Source: Elusimicrobiota bacterium (GTDB lineage Bacteria > Elusimicrobiota > Elusimicrobia > Elusimicrobiales > Elusimicrobiaceae). From it: a DNA stretch of 64,000 nucleotides. This document shows, piece by piece, positions 51,098 to 60,164 of the stretch (position 1 is the first letter of the stretch; the number at the start of each line of letters is the position of its first letter). The stretch is taken from contig WRFH01000005.1 of assembly GCA_009778915.1 (NCBI GenBank), positions 1-64,000 on the forward strand. The letters are read 5' to 3'. Below the pieces are notes generated by a model. It was not told the DNA's origin. It saw only the letters and a list, made by a program, of their open reading frames with translations, and did no database searches. The position numbers were made by a program, and so were the translations under genes.

Positions 51098-52374
51098 TGT
51101 TCTTAATTAAAAACGCCCGCGTGGTGGACCCGGCAAACAAACTGGACGCCGTCAGAGATATTTTAATTGAAGACGGAATTATCAAAAAAATAGGCGAAAA
51201 TCTCGACGCGAAAAACGCGCAGGTTATAAACGCCGCCGGCCTGACTGCCGTCCCCGGTTTTATCGACATGCACACGCATTTAAGAGAGCCCGGCTACGAA
51301 GGCAAAGAGACGGTATCCAGCGGCACGCGCTCCGCCGCGAAAGGCGGTTTTACGACGGTGTGCATGATGCCGAACACTAATCCGCCGATGGATAACACGG
51401 CCAATGTCGCCCGCGCGCGGGGGATTATTAAAAACGACGCGGCGGTAAACGTTGAAATTATCGGCAGTATAACCAAAGCCCGCGCCGGCAAAGAGATTAC
51501 GGATTTCGCGGAGCTGAAAAAGGCCGGCGTTATAGCATTATCCGACGACGGCTCTGAAGTGGAAGACGATTTTATAATGCACGAAGCGGTGCAGAGCGCG
51601 GCCAAAAACAACGTTCTTTTGATTTCTCACGCGGAAGACACAAAGCTCGCCGCCGGCGGAGTTATGAACAAAAGCGTGACCGCAGTCAAACTCGGCCTGA
51701 AAGGAATTTCAAACGAATCTGAATTTGCAATGGTAGAGCGCGACATAAAAATCGCGGAACAATTTAAAGCGCGGCTGCATATCGCGCATGTGTCAACGAA
51801 AGAATCATGCGAAATTATCGCCGCCGCCAAAAAGCGCGGGGTTTTGGTAACGGCGGAAGTTACGCCGCACCACCTTACTTTAACTGATAAAGAATGCGAA
51901 AGTTTCAGCGGCAACGCGAAAATGAACCCGCCGCTGCGGAGCGCCTCCGACGTTGAAGCCGTCAAAAAAGCCTTAGCCTCCGGCGTGCTCGACGCCGTCG
52001 CCACGGACCACGCGCCGCACGCCGTCCACGAAAAAGAGGTGGAGTTTGAGCTCGCCGCTTTCGGCATTATAGGTTTGGAAACGGCGTTTCCGCTTTGTTA
52101 TGAAACAATGGTGCTTTCCGGCCTTATGAGTTTTGAAAAATTAATCGAAGCGATGAGCGTAAAACCCGCCAAAATTCTCGGCCTCAAAAAAGGTGCTCTG
52201 TCCGCAGGCGCTCCCGCCGACATAACCATTTTAGATTTAAACAAAGAATGGGAATATTCTAAGGAAGAAATACAGTCCGCCAGCTGCAACACTCCGTACA
52301 TCGGCCGCAGGCTTAAAGGCGGCGTTGCATATACTTTTGTCGGCGGGGAATTAAAATACGGCATCATAAAATGA
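51097..52374 (+). CDS. pyrC: Dihydroorotase
   Basis: A 425-residue class I dihydroorotase of the amidohydrolase superfamily. Metal ligands in DMHTHLREPGYEGKE, further SHAED and HIAHVST for the second metal, and the catalytic Asp in ATDHAPH. GTRSAAKGGFTTVCMMPNTNP is also typical. It cyclises carbamoyl aspartate. It overlaps its neighbours (TAATG and ATGA). Confidence 0.97.
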   Translation: MFLIKNARVVDPANKLDAVRDILIEDGIIKKIGENLDAKNAQVINAAGLTAVPGFIDMHTHLREPGYEGKETVSSGTRSAAKGGFTTVCMMPNTNPPMDNTANVARARGIIKNDAAVNVEIIGSITKARAGKEITDFAELKKAGVIALSDDGSEVEDDFIMHEAVQSAAKNNVLLISHAEDTKLAAGGVMNKSVTAVKLGLKGISNESEFAMVERDIKIAEQFKARLHIAHVSTKESCEIIAAAKKRGVLVTAEVTPHHLTLTDKECESFSGNAKMNPPLRSASDVEAVKKALASGVLDAVATDHAPHAVHEKEVEFELAAFGIIGLETAFPLCYETMVLSGLMSFEKLIEAMSVKPAKILGLKKGALSAGAPADITILDLNKEWEYSKEEIQSASCNTPYIGRRLKGGVAYTFVGGELKYGIIK

Positions 52375-52892
52375 AGAGAATTTTAATTTCAGCTTTTATC
52401 TTTTTTGTTGCCGCCGGGTTTATCTACAAAGCCGCGGCGCAGCAGAATGTTAAATTGGCGGCCGACGCCAAGATAGATAAAATTGAAATTTTAAAATCCG
52501 CGCGTAAAATGAACGTTTACCAAAACGGCGCGCTTTTGAAAACCTATAAAATCGCGCTCGGGCCAAATCCAGTCGGCCCCAAAGAAATGCAGGGCGACGG
52601 CAAAACACCGGAGGGCATATATAAGGTAGACGGTAAAAACCCTAACAGCTTATACCACAAAAATTTGGGCGTCTCATATCCTAATGCCGACGATATAACA
52701 CGCGCGAAAAAGCTTGGCAAAAACCCGGGCGGCGACATTAAAATACACGGGATAGGCAAAACTTACGGTTACCTAGGCGCGTCGCACGCGCTTTATGACT
52801 GGACGCTCGGCTGCATTGCCGTGACTAACGAAGAAATTGACGAAATTTACGCTCACACGCCGATAGGCACGGAGATAGAAATTAAACCATGA
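52371..52892 (+). CDS. L,D-transpeptidase (YkuD family) within the pyr operon
   Basis: A 173-residue exported protein: N-terminal hydrophobic signal (ILISAFIFFVAAGFIYKAAA), then a YkuD domain with YKIALGPNPVGPKEMQGDGKTPEG, His126 in IKIHGIG and the catalytic Cys148 in DWTLGCIAVTNEEIDEI. The nucleophile context WTLGCIAV is that of the YafK/ErfK-like subgroup. Such enzymes crosslink peptidoglycan or attach proteins to it. It overlaps both pyrC and pyrK by four bases, so it is co-translated with pyrimidine enzymes, although it acts outside the cytoplasm. Confidence 0.9.
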   Translation: MKRILISAFIFFVAAGFIYKAAAQQNVKLAADAKIDKIEILKSARKMNVYQNGALLKTYKIALGPNPVGPKEMQGDGKTPEGIYKVDGKNPNSLYHKNLGVSYPNADDITRAKKLGKNPGGDIKIHGIGKTYGYLGASHALYDWTLGCIAVTNEEIDEIYAHTPIGTEIEIKP

Positions 52893-53674
52893 TAAAAAAT
52901 TTTAAAGCTGAAATTATTTCAAATAAAGAGATAAACCAGGGTATTTTCAATCTTATTTTTAAAGCGCCGGAGCTGGCCGCGGCCACCGTGCCGGGGCAAT
53001 TTTTGGAAATTATGTGCGGAACGGACGGCGCCGGTAATGGTCCGTTTCTAAGACGGCCGTTCGGCGTTTATAATACCGACATTAAAAAAGGAACGGCGGA
53101 AATATTGTTCAAAGTTTTAGGCCAGGGCACAAAAAATTTAAGCGCGCGCAAAGCGGGTGAAATTTTAGATATTGTCGGCCCGCTCGGCAACGGTTTTAAA
53201 ATAGTTGAGGCTAATCACCCGGTTATCGCCGGAGGCGGAATGGGCGTTGCGCCGCTGCTCTTGCTTGTAAAAGTTTTGCGCGACAAAAAACAAAAACCTA
53301 TAATTTTTCTCGGCGCGAAAAATAAGGACGAACTGGCGGCGGTTGAAAAATTTGAAAAATACGGCAAAGTTATTTTGACTACGGACGACGGCTCCGCCGG
53401 CGAAAAATGCTTTTTAAATATCCCGCTTGAAAAATATCTGGAAGAAAATAAAAACTCTGTCATTTACTGCTGCGGGCCCCATGCCATGCTAAAATGCCTG
53501 GCGGAGCTCGGCAAAAAATATAAAGTGCCCGTGCAGGTTTCTTTGGAAGAAAAAATGGCGTGCGGCCTGGGCGTCTGCCGCGGCTGCCCGGTGGAAGTCA
53601 AAAATAAAGACGAAAAATATAAAATGGTCTGCAAAGACGGCCCTGTTTTTCCGGCGGAGGACGTTGTATGGTAA
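52889..53674 (+). CDS. pyrK: Dihydroorotate dehydrogenase electron transfer subunit
   Basis: A 261-residue FAD and [2Fe-2S] protein of the ferredoxin reductase type. Flavin region FLRRPFGVYN, NAD-binding VIAGGGMGVAPLLLL and YCCGPHAML, and four Cys ligands near the end (MACGLGVCRGCPVEV ... MVCKDG). With the next gene product it forms the NAD-linked PyrDB-PyrK enzyme. Overlaps pyrD by 7 bp. Confidence 0.96.
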   Translation: MIKNFKAEIISNKEINQGIFNLIFKAPELAAATVPGQFLEIMCGTDGAGNGPFLRRPFGVYNTDIKKGTAEILFKVLGQGTKNLSARKAGEILDIVGPLGNGFKIVEANHPVIAGGGMGVAPLLLLVKVLRDKKQKPIIFLGAKNKDELAAVEKFEKYGKVILTTDDGSAGEKCFLNIPLEKYLEENKNSVIYCCGPHAMLKCLAELGKKYKVPVQVSLEEKMACGLGVCRGCPVEVKNKDEKYKMVCKDGPVFPAEDVVW

Positions 53675-54579
53675 AAATAAAAATCGCTGGTCTTGTGTTT
53701 AAAAATCCGGTGATGAGCGCCAGCGGCACTTTCGGCAGCGGCGCGGAATTTGCGGAGTTTTTTGATTTAAGTTTAATGGGCGCCGTCGTCTGCAAAACGG
53801 TGACTTTAAACCCGCGCGCCGGCAACAAACCGCCGCGCGTGGCCGACGTAAGCGCCGGCATGCTTAATTCCATTGGCCTTGAAAATAAAGGCGTAGAATA
53901 TTTTATAAACACCGCTCTTCCGTTCCTGCGTAAATTTGATACAAAAGTCGTGGCCAGCGCGGCGGGAAATAACGTAGACGAATATATTGAGACGGTAAAA
54001 CTTCTTGCCGCGCAGCCGGAGGTTCACGCTATAGAAGTAAATATGTCGTGCCCGAACGTCACTCACGGCGTCAACCGCGGCCTGTTCAGTCAGAATCCTG
54101 ACGCGGTTAAAGAAATAATGTCCGCCGTCAGAAAAGAAACCAAAAAACCGCTGTTCGCGAAAGTTTCGCCGCAGGTGGCAGACATTACCGTCATAGCCTC
54201 CGCCGCGAGAGACGCCGGCGCGGACGCGCTGTCGCTCATCAACACAATCCCGGCGATGGGAGTGGATTTAAAAACGCGCCGCCCTCTGCTCGGCAACGTG
54301 ACCGGCGGACTAAGCGGCCCCGCCGTAAAACCTGTGGCTTTAAAACTAGTCTGGGATGTTTTTAAGACGGTAAAAATCCCGCTCATCGCGATGGGCGGCA
54401 TAATGAACGCGACGGACGCGCTTGAATTTATATTATGCGGCGCGACGGCGGTACAGGTAGGCACAGCAAATTTCGTAAACCCGCAAGCCTGCGCCGAAAT
54501 AGCCGCCGGCATAGAAAAATATTTTGAGGAACACAAATTGCAAAGCATAGAAGATTTAAGAGGCAAACTCAAAGTATGA
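53668..54579 (+). CDS. pyrD: Dihydroorotate dehydrogenase (class 1B catalytic subunit)
   Basis: A 303-residue FMN barrel enzyme. FKNPVMSASGTFG, SIGLENKGVE, VNMSCPNVTHG (the Cys is the class 1 catalytic base), KVSPQVADI, GGLSGPAVKP and AMGGIMNATDALEFILCGATAVQVGTAN. Adjacent pyrK shows it is the 1B type using NAD. It overlaps the next start (ATGA). Confidence 0.97.
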   Translation: MVKIKIAGLVFKNPVMSASGTFGSGAEFAEFFDLSLMGAVVCKTVTLNPRAGNKPPRVADVSAGMLNSIGLENKGVEYFINTALPFLRKFDTKVVASAAGNNVDEYIETVKLLAAQPEVHAIEVNMSCPNVTHGVNRGLFSQNPDAVKEIMSAVRKETKKPLFAKVSPQVADITVIASAARDAGADALSLINTIPAMGVDLKTRRPLLGNVTGGLSGPAVKPVALKLVWDVFKTVKIPLIAMGGIMNATDALEFILCGATAVQVGTANFVNPQACAEIAAGIEKYFEEHKLQSIEDLRGKLKV

Positions 54580-55913
54580 GAAAACTTTTTCTCGCGTCCT
54601 GTTTCATATACTGCGCGGTATTTTCTTTTGCCGCCGCCGAAGGGCAAGTTATAAAAATCCCCGCCAATTCGCAAAAGGGTTTTAATTGGGGATATTTTTT
54701 ATATCTTCCCAAAACGATGGACAGAACGCAAAAGCAAACAGTGCTGATAACGCCGTGCAACACCGGCCGTTTTACCGACGACGACGCGCAAACTGAAGAA
54801 TGGATAAAAGAAGAAATTACAGATAACGCTTACGTCTATAATGTCCCCGACGGTTTAGGCGCGCCTATGCTTATGCCTATTTTCCCGAGATACAGTACGG
54901 ACAGGGATCCGCACGGTTTCGGCCGCGATATGCTCACTATCGGCGGAAACAGAAAAAGAGTTGATTTGCAAGTTCTTGCCATGTTTAAAGACGCCAGAGA
55001 GCAGCTTAAAAAATTAAATATAGAAACAAACAAAAAATTTTTTATGTCGGGTTTTTCCGCCGCCGGTTCTTTTGCGGAAAAATTTGTAATTATACACCCT
55101 AAAAATGTTCTCGCGGCCGCCAGCGGCGGCGATGTCGGCCTGCCTACGCTGCCGCTTAAATATTATGACGGCTATCCTTTGATATACGCCGTAGGTATTT
55201 TTGACCTTGAAAAACTTACCGGCGTAAAATTTAATTTAAACGCTTACCGCAAAGTGCCGCAGTATATTTACGACGGCGCCGACGATACCAATGATCCATT
55301 TCTCTACACAGACGTTTACGGCCCAGCGGAAAAGGGAATAATAGAGCAGGTGCTGACTTCCGACATTCAAAAACGCTGGCAAAAATCGCAGGAAATTATG
55401 AACGGACTGAATGCGAATATTCAGTTCAATACTTACGCCGACACGGGACATGAGCCCGTCAACGCGGACGTGATTGCGTTTTTAAAAGCCAATGTTTCCG
55501 GCAAAGGTCTTAACAAAATAACGCCGACTAATACCGCTATGCCTGACGACGTAAAAATTAAAATAGAAGAAACCGTTTTCGGTTCCAGTAACCTTATCGA
55601 TGACGAGCCTAAATCCCATATCAACCCTACGGATATAGTTTTTATTCTCAGCAAAGAGCAAAGCGATTGGAGCCGCGGCAGATATGAAAAGATTAGACCT
55701 CAATGTCCTTTTACAATTAGCGACGGGAAAAATCTTTTATTTACCACAAAAGAGTGCCGCGGATTTTTCCGCGTTAACGACGGACGGGTGGCCTTTCATA
55801 TAAATATAGCGCAGGAAGATTTTGATAAAATGAAAAAAGGCGTAAAGTACTATCTGCACCCGCTTACTAAATCTTATGAAGTGAATGAAAACGCATATTT
55901 AATTAAAAATTAG
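54576..55913 (+). CDS. Exported alpha/beta-hydrolase-like protein within the pyr operon
   Basis: A 445-residue protein with a signal peptide (MRKLFLASCFIYCAVFSFAAA). Residues ~20-310 look like an alpha/beta hydrolase: YFLYLPKTM, ITPCNTG, nucleophile elbow FMSGFSAAGSF (Ser near residue 162), a possible acid in IYDGADDTND and a late His in YADTGHEPVN. About 130 further C-terminal residues form a separate unknown domain. The closest shape is an esterase or polyhydroxyalkanoate depolymerase-like fold. Substrate unknown. It overlaps pyrD by four bases and lies 11 bp before pyrF. Confidence 0.7.
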   Translation: MRKLFLASCFIYCAVFSFAAAEGQVIKIPANSQKGFNWGYFLYLPKTMDRTQKQTVLITPCNTGRFTDDDAQTEEWIKEEITDNAYVYNVPDGLGAPMLMPIFPRYSTDRDPHGFGRDMLTIGGNRKRVDLQVLAMFKDAREQLKKLNIETNKKFFMSGFSAAGSFAEKFVIIHPKNVLAAASGGDVGLPTLPLKYYDGYPLIYAVGIFDLEKLTGVKFNLNAYRKVPQYIYDGADDTNDPFLYTDVYGPAEKGIIEQVLTSDIQKRWQKSQEIMNGLNANIQFNTYADTGHEPVNADVIAFLKANVSGKGLNKITPTNTAMPDDVKIKIEETVFGSSNLIDDEPKSHINPTDIVFILSKEQSDWSRGRYEKIRPQCPFTISDGKNLLFTTKECRGFFRVNDGRVAFHINIAQEDFDKMKKGVKYYLHPLTKSYEVNENAYLIKN

Positions 55914-55924
55914 AGGAAAAAAAT

Positions 55925-56632
55925 ATGAAACCGTATGAAAAAATAATTGTGGCGTTGGACGTGGAAAATGAAAAGGCGGCTCTGGCGCTGGTTAAAAAAC
56001 TTAAAGGCAAAGCCGGCGTGTTTAAAGTGGGGAAAGAACTTTTTACCGCCGCGGGGCCGGGAATTGTCAAAAAAATACAGAAACTCGGCGGAAAGGTTTT
56101 TCTTGATTTGAAATTTCATGATATACCTAACACCGTCGGGAAAGCCGTCGCGCAGGCGGTAAAACTCGGCGTTTACATGATGACTATTCACGCCTCCGGC
56201 GGGCTTGAGATGATGCAGGCCGCCGTTGCCGCCGCGCAGGAAAACGCGCCTAAAGGCAAGATGCCGCTCCTGCTTGCCGTTACGGTTTTGACAAGCCTTG
56301 ACGATGACGCGCTTAAAAAAATAGGCTTTTCCGAAGGCGCGGAGCAAATGGTTTTGCGCCTTGCCAAAATGGCGCAAGAAGCGGGAATGGGGGGAATAGT
56401 TTCCTCGCCCAAAGAATTAAAAATGTTGAGAAAAGTTTTAGGTCCGTCGATGATTTTGGTTACGCCCGGCATACGCCCGGCGTGGAGCGCCGCCGGCGAC
56501 CAGAAACGCATTACCACGCCCGCGCAGGCCGTGCGGGACGGTTGCAATTTTATGGTAATCGGCCGCCCGATAACGGCGCATAAAAACCCCGCCGAAGCCG
56601 CGTCGTTAATTGCTAAGGAAATTTCAGCCTAA
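55925..56632 (+). CDS. pyrF: Orotidine 5'-phosphate decarboxylase
   Basis: A 235-residue barrel enzyme. IIVALDVENE, FKVGKELFTAAGP, the catalytic Asp-Lys array FLDLKFHDIPNTVG, GIVSSPKE, VTPGIRPAW and GRPIT. It makes UMP, the end product sensed by PyrR. SD GAGG precedes the ATG. It closes the pyr gene run; pyrE and carAB are elsewhere. Confidence 0.97.
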   Translation: MKPYEKIIVALDVENEKAALALVKKLKGKAGVFKVGKELFTAAGPGIVKKIQKLGGKVFLDLKFHDIPNTVGKAVAQAVKLGVYMMTIHASGGLEMMQAAVAAAQENAPKGKMPLLLAVTVLTSLDDDALKKIGFSEGAEQMVLRLAKMAQEAGMGGIVSSPKELKMLRKVLGPSMILVTPGIRPAWSAAGDQKRITTPAQAVRDGCNFMVIGRPITAHKNPAEAASLIAKEISA

Positions 56633-56634
56633 AA

Positions 56635-56660
56635 TGATAAAATATAGTTAGCAACTATAT
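56635..56660 (+). promoter_or_regulatory. Promoter with inverted repeat upstream of the M24 peptidases
   Basis: Extended -10 TGATAAAAT (56635-56643) overlaps an 8-bp inverted repeat ATATAGTT-AGC-AACTATAT (56642-56660) at the predicted RNA start, a usual place for a repressor site. Confidence 0.5.
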
Positions 56661-56679
56661 ATACATTCAGAGGGTTAAA

Positions 56680-57735
56680 ATGGCTGACAGAAAAATTAAC
56701 GCGGAAATTTTAAAAAACTTCCAAAAACAATTAACTAAAAATAAAATCGACGGGTACATTGTCACGGATAATGTCGACCAGCTTTATCTGACCGGGTTTA
56801 CTTTCTTTGCGCATGAGGCGGCGCTGCTTATAACGCCCCGGGAAATATATTGTTTCACAAGGGATTTATATGTGCTGGAACTGGGCGCCTATGCCCCGTT
56901 TATGAAAACTTCCGCTCCTTTAAATTTTGCTCAGGCAGCCGCGGAAACAGCCGCTAAACTTAAATTAAAAAATGTTTGTTTTGACGCTGAAAAAACCACG
57001 TATCTTGACGGTAAAATTTTTGACCGCGCCGGTTTCAAATCTTCCGCTTTTTCGCCGGGGTTAATACGCCAAGTTAAAACTAAGACGGAAATCGCCGCTA
57101 TGCGCGAGGCTTGTAAAATTGCTTATAAAACCTATGAGCATATTAAAAAATTTATCAAAACCGGAATGACGGAAAAAACTGTCGCTGCGGAAATTGAAAG
57201 ATATACGAGAGTGTTGGGCGCACTGCCGGATATTTATATGATAGTTTGTTTCGGGGTAAATTCAAATAACACTCATAATGTTCCCACGGATGATAAACTT
57301 AAGGATGAAAGCGCTATTTTGATAGATTACACCTGCGTTTACAAAAATTATTTTTCGGATATCACCCGCAGTTGGTGGCACGGCAAAAACCCGCCGGCGG
57401 AGTATAAAAAAATCTGGCGGATAGTAAACACCGCGCGCGCTGCCGGCGTTAAAGCCGCTAAGCCCGGTATTACCGGCAAGGATTTGGATTTGGTCGCTAG
57501 AAATATTATCACCGCCGCCGGGTATGGCGATTATTTTATACACCGCCTTGGCCACGGCATAGGTTTGGAGGTGCATGAAAACCCTTGCGCGGCGGCGACT
57601 AATACGGAAAAATTTGTGCAGAATAATGTTACCTCCATCGAGCCGGGTATTTATCTGCCCGGTAAATACGGCGTCAGGCTGGAAGATACCGTCGTTGTTG
57701 ATAAAGCCGGCGGGATTATCCTGACTAAACCATGA
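56680..57735 (+). CDS. M24-family Xaa-Pro peptidase 1
   Basis: A 351-residue pita-bread peptidase. The N-terminal creatinase-like domain covers residues ~5-125; the catalytic domain keeps all five metal ligands: Asp in LIDYTCVY, Asp in YFSDITRSW, His in HRLGHGIGLEVHE, Glu in SIEPGIYL and Glu in VRLEDTVV. It removes N-terminal residues before Pro or cuts Xaa-Pro dipeptides. SD AGAGGG. The stop overlaps the next gene (ATGA). Confidence 0.92.
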   Translation: MADRKINAEILKNFQKQLTKNKIDGYIVTDNVDQLYLTGFTFFAHEAALLITPREIYCFTRDLYVLELGAYAPFMKTSAPLNFAQAAAETAAKLKLKNVCFDAEKTTYLDGKIFDRAGFKSSAFSPGLIRQVKTKTEIAAMREACKIAYKTYEHIKKFIKTGMTEKTVAAEIERYTRVLGALPDIYMIVCFGVNSNNTHNVPTDDKLKDESAILIDYTCVYKNYFSDITRSWWHGKNPPAEYKKIWRIVNTARAAGVKAAKPGITGKDLDLVARNIITAAGYGDYFIHRLGHGIGLEVHENPCAAATNTEKFVQNNVTSIEPGIYLPGKYGVRLEDTVVVDKAGGIILTKP

Positions 57736-58781
57736 CCGCCGCAGAAATTAAAAAATTTCTGTCGGCTATAAAACCTTATAGCGGATACGTTACGAGCGAC
57801 GTCCAGGACATGCGTTATTTTACAGGATACGTATTTGAACCGACGGAAAAAAATTTTATGCTTGTCCGGCGCGGCGGCATTAAGATATTTTGCTCAAACC
57901 TTTCTTATAACACGCTTAAAACCGCGCTGCCGGGAACTGAAGTTATGCTTGCCGCTTTTAAAGGTAACATGGCGCAGGCCGTCGCGGAGTATATTAAAAA
58001 AAGTAAACTTTCAGGTTTGGTATTTGACAAAAATAAAGAGTTTTTCGCGGCCGGTGATATTTTGCGGGCCGCAGGGATAACGCCGCAAACGGCGGTTACC
58101 GCGCCGGCGCGCATCACGAAAAATCCGTCGGAAATTAAATTTATAGCACGCGCCTGCAATATCGCTTACCGCGCTTATAAATACGTAAAGCCGCGCCTTA
58201 AAACCGGCATGACGGAAAGAGCCGCCGCCGGTAGGCTTGAAGGTTTTATGGTTAAGGCCGGGGCGGAGAAAGGTTCTTTTTCGCCTATAGTCGCGTTTGG
58301 TAAAAACACCGCCGACGTGCATCATCATCCCGGCGGAACAAAACTAAAAGCGCGGGACGCCGTGCTTATGGATTTCGGTTGTCTTTGCGGCGGTTATTAT
58401 TCGGATATTACGCGCAGCTGGTGGCGCGGCGGCGGGGTACCGTCCGAATATGAAAAGATTTGGAATATTGTTGACTCCGCTCAGCGAGCCGTGATTAAAA
58501 AAATTAAACCGGGATATCTGGCAAAAGAGGCGGATAAAATCGCGCGCGATATAATTTCCGGCGCGGGTTACGGCGATATGCAGCACACCACGGGCCACGG
58601 CGTGGGGTTAAATATACATGAGGCGCCGACGCTCTCTCCGCGCGCGGGGGAAAAAGATATTTTGCGCGCCGGGCACGTGTTTACCGTCGAGCCGGGCATT
58701 TATTTAACCGGAAAATTCGGCGTGCGGCTGGAAGAAACCGTGGTGCTTGAAAAGTCCGGCGTAAAAATTTTAACTAAATAA
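57732..58781 (+). CDS. M24-family Xaa-Pro peptidase 2
   Basis: A 349-residue tandem paralogue of the preceding enzyme. Metal ligands are intact: MDFGCLCGGYYSDITRSWW, TTGHGVGLNIHEAP, VEPGIYL, RLEETVV. The N-terminal domain is more diverged than the catalytic one, suggesting altered substrate choice. It precedes efp by 14 bp; M24 peptidases beside efp are common in other phyla. Confidence 0.92.
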   Translation: MTAAEIKKFLSAIKPYSGYVTSDVQDMRYFTGYVFEPTEKNFMLVRRGGIKIFCSNLSYNTLKTALPGTEVMLAAFKGNMAQAVAEYIKKSKLSGLVFDKNKEFFAAGDILRAAGITPQTAVTAPARITKNPSEIKFIARACNIAYRAYKYVKPRLKTGMTERAAAGRLEGFMVKAGAEKGSFSPIVAFGKNTADVHHHPGGTKLKARDAVLMDFGCLCGGYYSDITRSWWRGGGVPSEYEKIWNIVDSAQRAVIKKIKPGYLAKEADKIARDIISGAGYGDMQHTTGHGVGLNIHEAPTLSPRAGEKDILRAGHVFTVEPGIYLTGKFGVRLEETVVLEKSGVKILTK

Positions 58782-58795
58782 AACAAGGAGTATGT

Positions 58796-59356
58796 ATGAT
58801 AACGACGAGCGATTTTAAAGAAGGCTTAATTTTTGAGGATCCCATTGAAGGTATTGTGGAAATTGTCGAATACCAGCACCACCGCAAAAGCCAGGCCAGG
58901 GCCGTCATAAGAGTTAAACTTAAGAAAATTGAGACGGGGACTTACCTTGAAACTTCTTACAGGCCGGAGGATAAATTTAAGGACGTGTCCGTTGAAAAAC
59001 GCCCTTTCGCCTACCTTTATACCGAGGGCGGCATGGCGCATTTTATGAATAATGAAAACTTTGAGCAGGTCGCCGTGCCTCTTGAAAAACTCAAAGACCA
59101 GATAAAATATATGATTGACAATATGGAGTGCATCGGCCTTTATATTAATGACCAGCTTTTTAATATCGTCCTGCCCATCAAAGTCGCTTTGACGGTTAAG
59201 TCCACGGTGCCGGGCGTTAAAGGGGACACCGTGTCAAACCTTACAAAAGACGCCGAACTTGAGACGGGCATGCCGATTAAAGTTCCGCTGTTTATCAACG
59301 AAGGCGACAAAATAATTATTGACACCCGCTACGGCACTTACGTGGAACGCGCTTAA
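58796..59356 (+). CDS. efp: Translation elongation factor P
   Basis: A 186-residue, three-domain factor of normal length that rescues ribosomes stalled at polyproline. The modifiable loop reads YQHHRKSQARAVIRVKL, with Lys31 at the tip instead of the common PGKG context. C-terminal signature region: LTKDAELETGMPIKVPLFI, EGDKIIIDTRYGTY. No modification enzyme gene is in the window. SD AAGGAG. The stop shares a base with the next start (TAATG). Confidence 0.96.
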   Translation: MITTSDFKEGLIFEDPIEGIVEIVEYQHHRKSQARAVIRVKLKKIETGTYLETSYRPEDKFKDVSVEKRPFAYLYTEGGMAHFMNNENFEQVAVPLEKLKDQIKYMIDNMECIGLYINDQLFNIVLPIKVALTVKSTVPGVKGDTVSNLTKDAELETGMPIKVPLFINEGDKIIIDTRYGTYVERA

Positions 59357-59841
59357 TGAGAAAACTTGCTGCTTTCGTTTTTCTTGCGGCTTGTTTTGTT
59401 AATTTGCACGCTTTGAATATTGTGAATTTTACGACGGAAGACGGGACGGGGCGGTTCGACTTCGGGCCGTTTGAAATAAGAAATACTGAGTTTGAAGATA
59501 ATACTTTGACGATGCCGCTGGAGCGGGACGAATATAAAAATATTACCGTGCTTACGCGGGATTTTTATAACAAACTGGCGCAATGTTTTGACAAGTGTTC
59601 TTACGCGCCGGCGGGTGAAATAAAATTTGAAGTGACCGACGTGGCGGCTGCCGGAAAAATATTTCTGGCCACGGTGACTTTTGACGGCGAAATGGGCGTG
59701 ACGTTTGTTGTCTCCGTCGGTGAAGGCACGCCGCGCGTCAGGCGTCCGTCTGATTTTATTTTTACGGATAAAGATTTTGAGAAGAACGTTAAGGCCAAAA
59801 TAAGGGAGGCCGTCCTTGCAAGCGGTAAACAAACGAAATAA
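59356..59841 (+). CDS. Small exported protein of unknown function
   Basis: A 161-residue protein with a signal peptide (MRKLAAFVFLAACFVNLHA). The mature part is mostly predicted beta strand with two Cys (QCFDKCSY near residue 79) and a Lys-rich end. No family recognised. It is coupled to efp upstream (TAATG) and overlaps the DUF192 gene by 26 bp. Confidence 0.75.
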   Translation: MRKLAAFVFLAACFVNLHALNIVNFTTEDGTGRFDFGPFEIRNTEFEDNTLTMPLERDEYKNITVLTRDFYNKLAQCFDKCSYAPAGEIKFEVTDVAAAGKIFLATVTFDGEMGVTFVVSVGEGTPRVRRPSDFIFTDKDFEKNVKAKIREAVLASGKQTK

Positions 59842-60157
59842 TTTCAGGCTGGCGGACGTTGTAGAAGTAGCGGCTTCCGCAGGCGAACGTATGAAAGGGC
59901 TGCTGGGCCGTAAGGAATTGCCGGCGGGGCGCGGGCTGCTTATAAAAAAATGCAACGGCATACATATGTTTTTTATGAAATTTGCTATTGACGCCGTGTT
60001 TTTGAGCAAAGATGACGAAGTCGTTTATATCCTGCGGAATTTCAAGCCGTGGCGCATCAGCAAAATAGTGGGCCGCGCGGCGTCCGTGCTGGAACTGCCG
60101 GCGGGGACTCTTGGCGATAACGTTAAAACAGGGGATTTTATAGATTTTGTAGTATAA
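59816..60157 (+). CDS. DUF192 family protein
   Basis: A 113-residue protein with the DUF192 core: SAGERMKGLLGRKELPAGRGLL, then HMFFMKFAIDAVFLSKDDEVV and ASVLELPAGT. Starts with TTG behind a strong GGGAGG, overlapping the gene upstream. Many family members are exported; no signal is visible here. Biochemical role unknown. Confidence 0.88.
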   Translation: MQAVNKRNNFRLADVVEVAASAGERMKGLLGRKELPAGRGLLIKKCNGIHMFFMKFAIDAVFLSKDDEVVYILRNFKPWRISKIVGRAASVLELPAGTLGDNVKTGDFIDFVV

Positions 60158-60164
60158 TAAAAAT

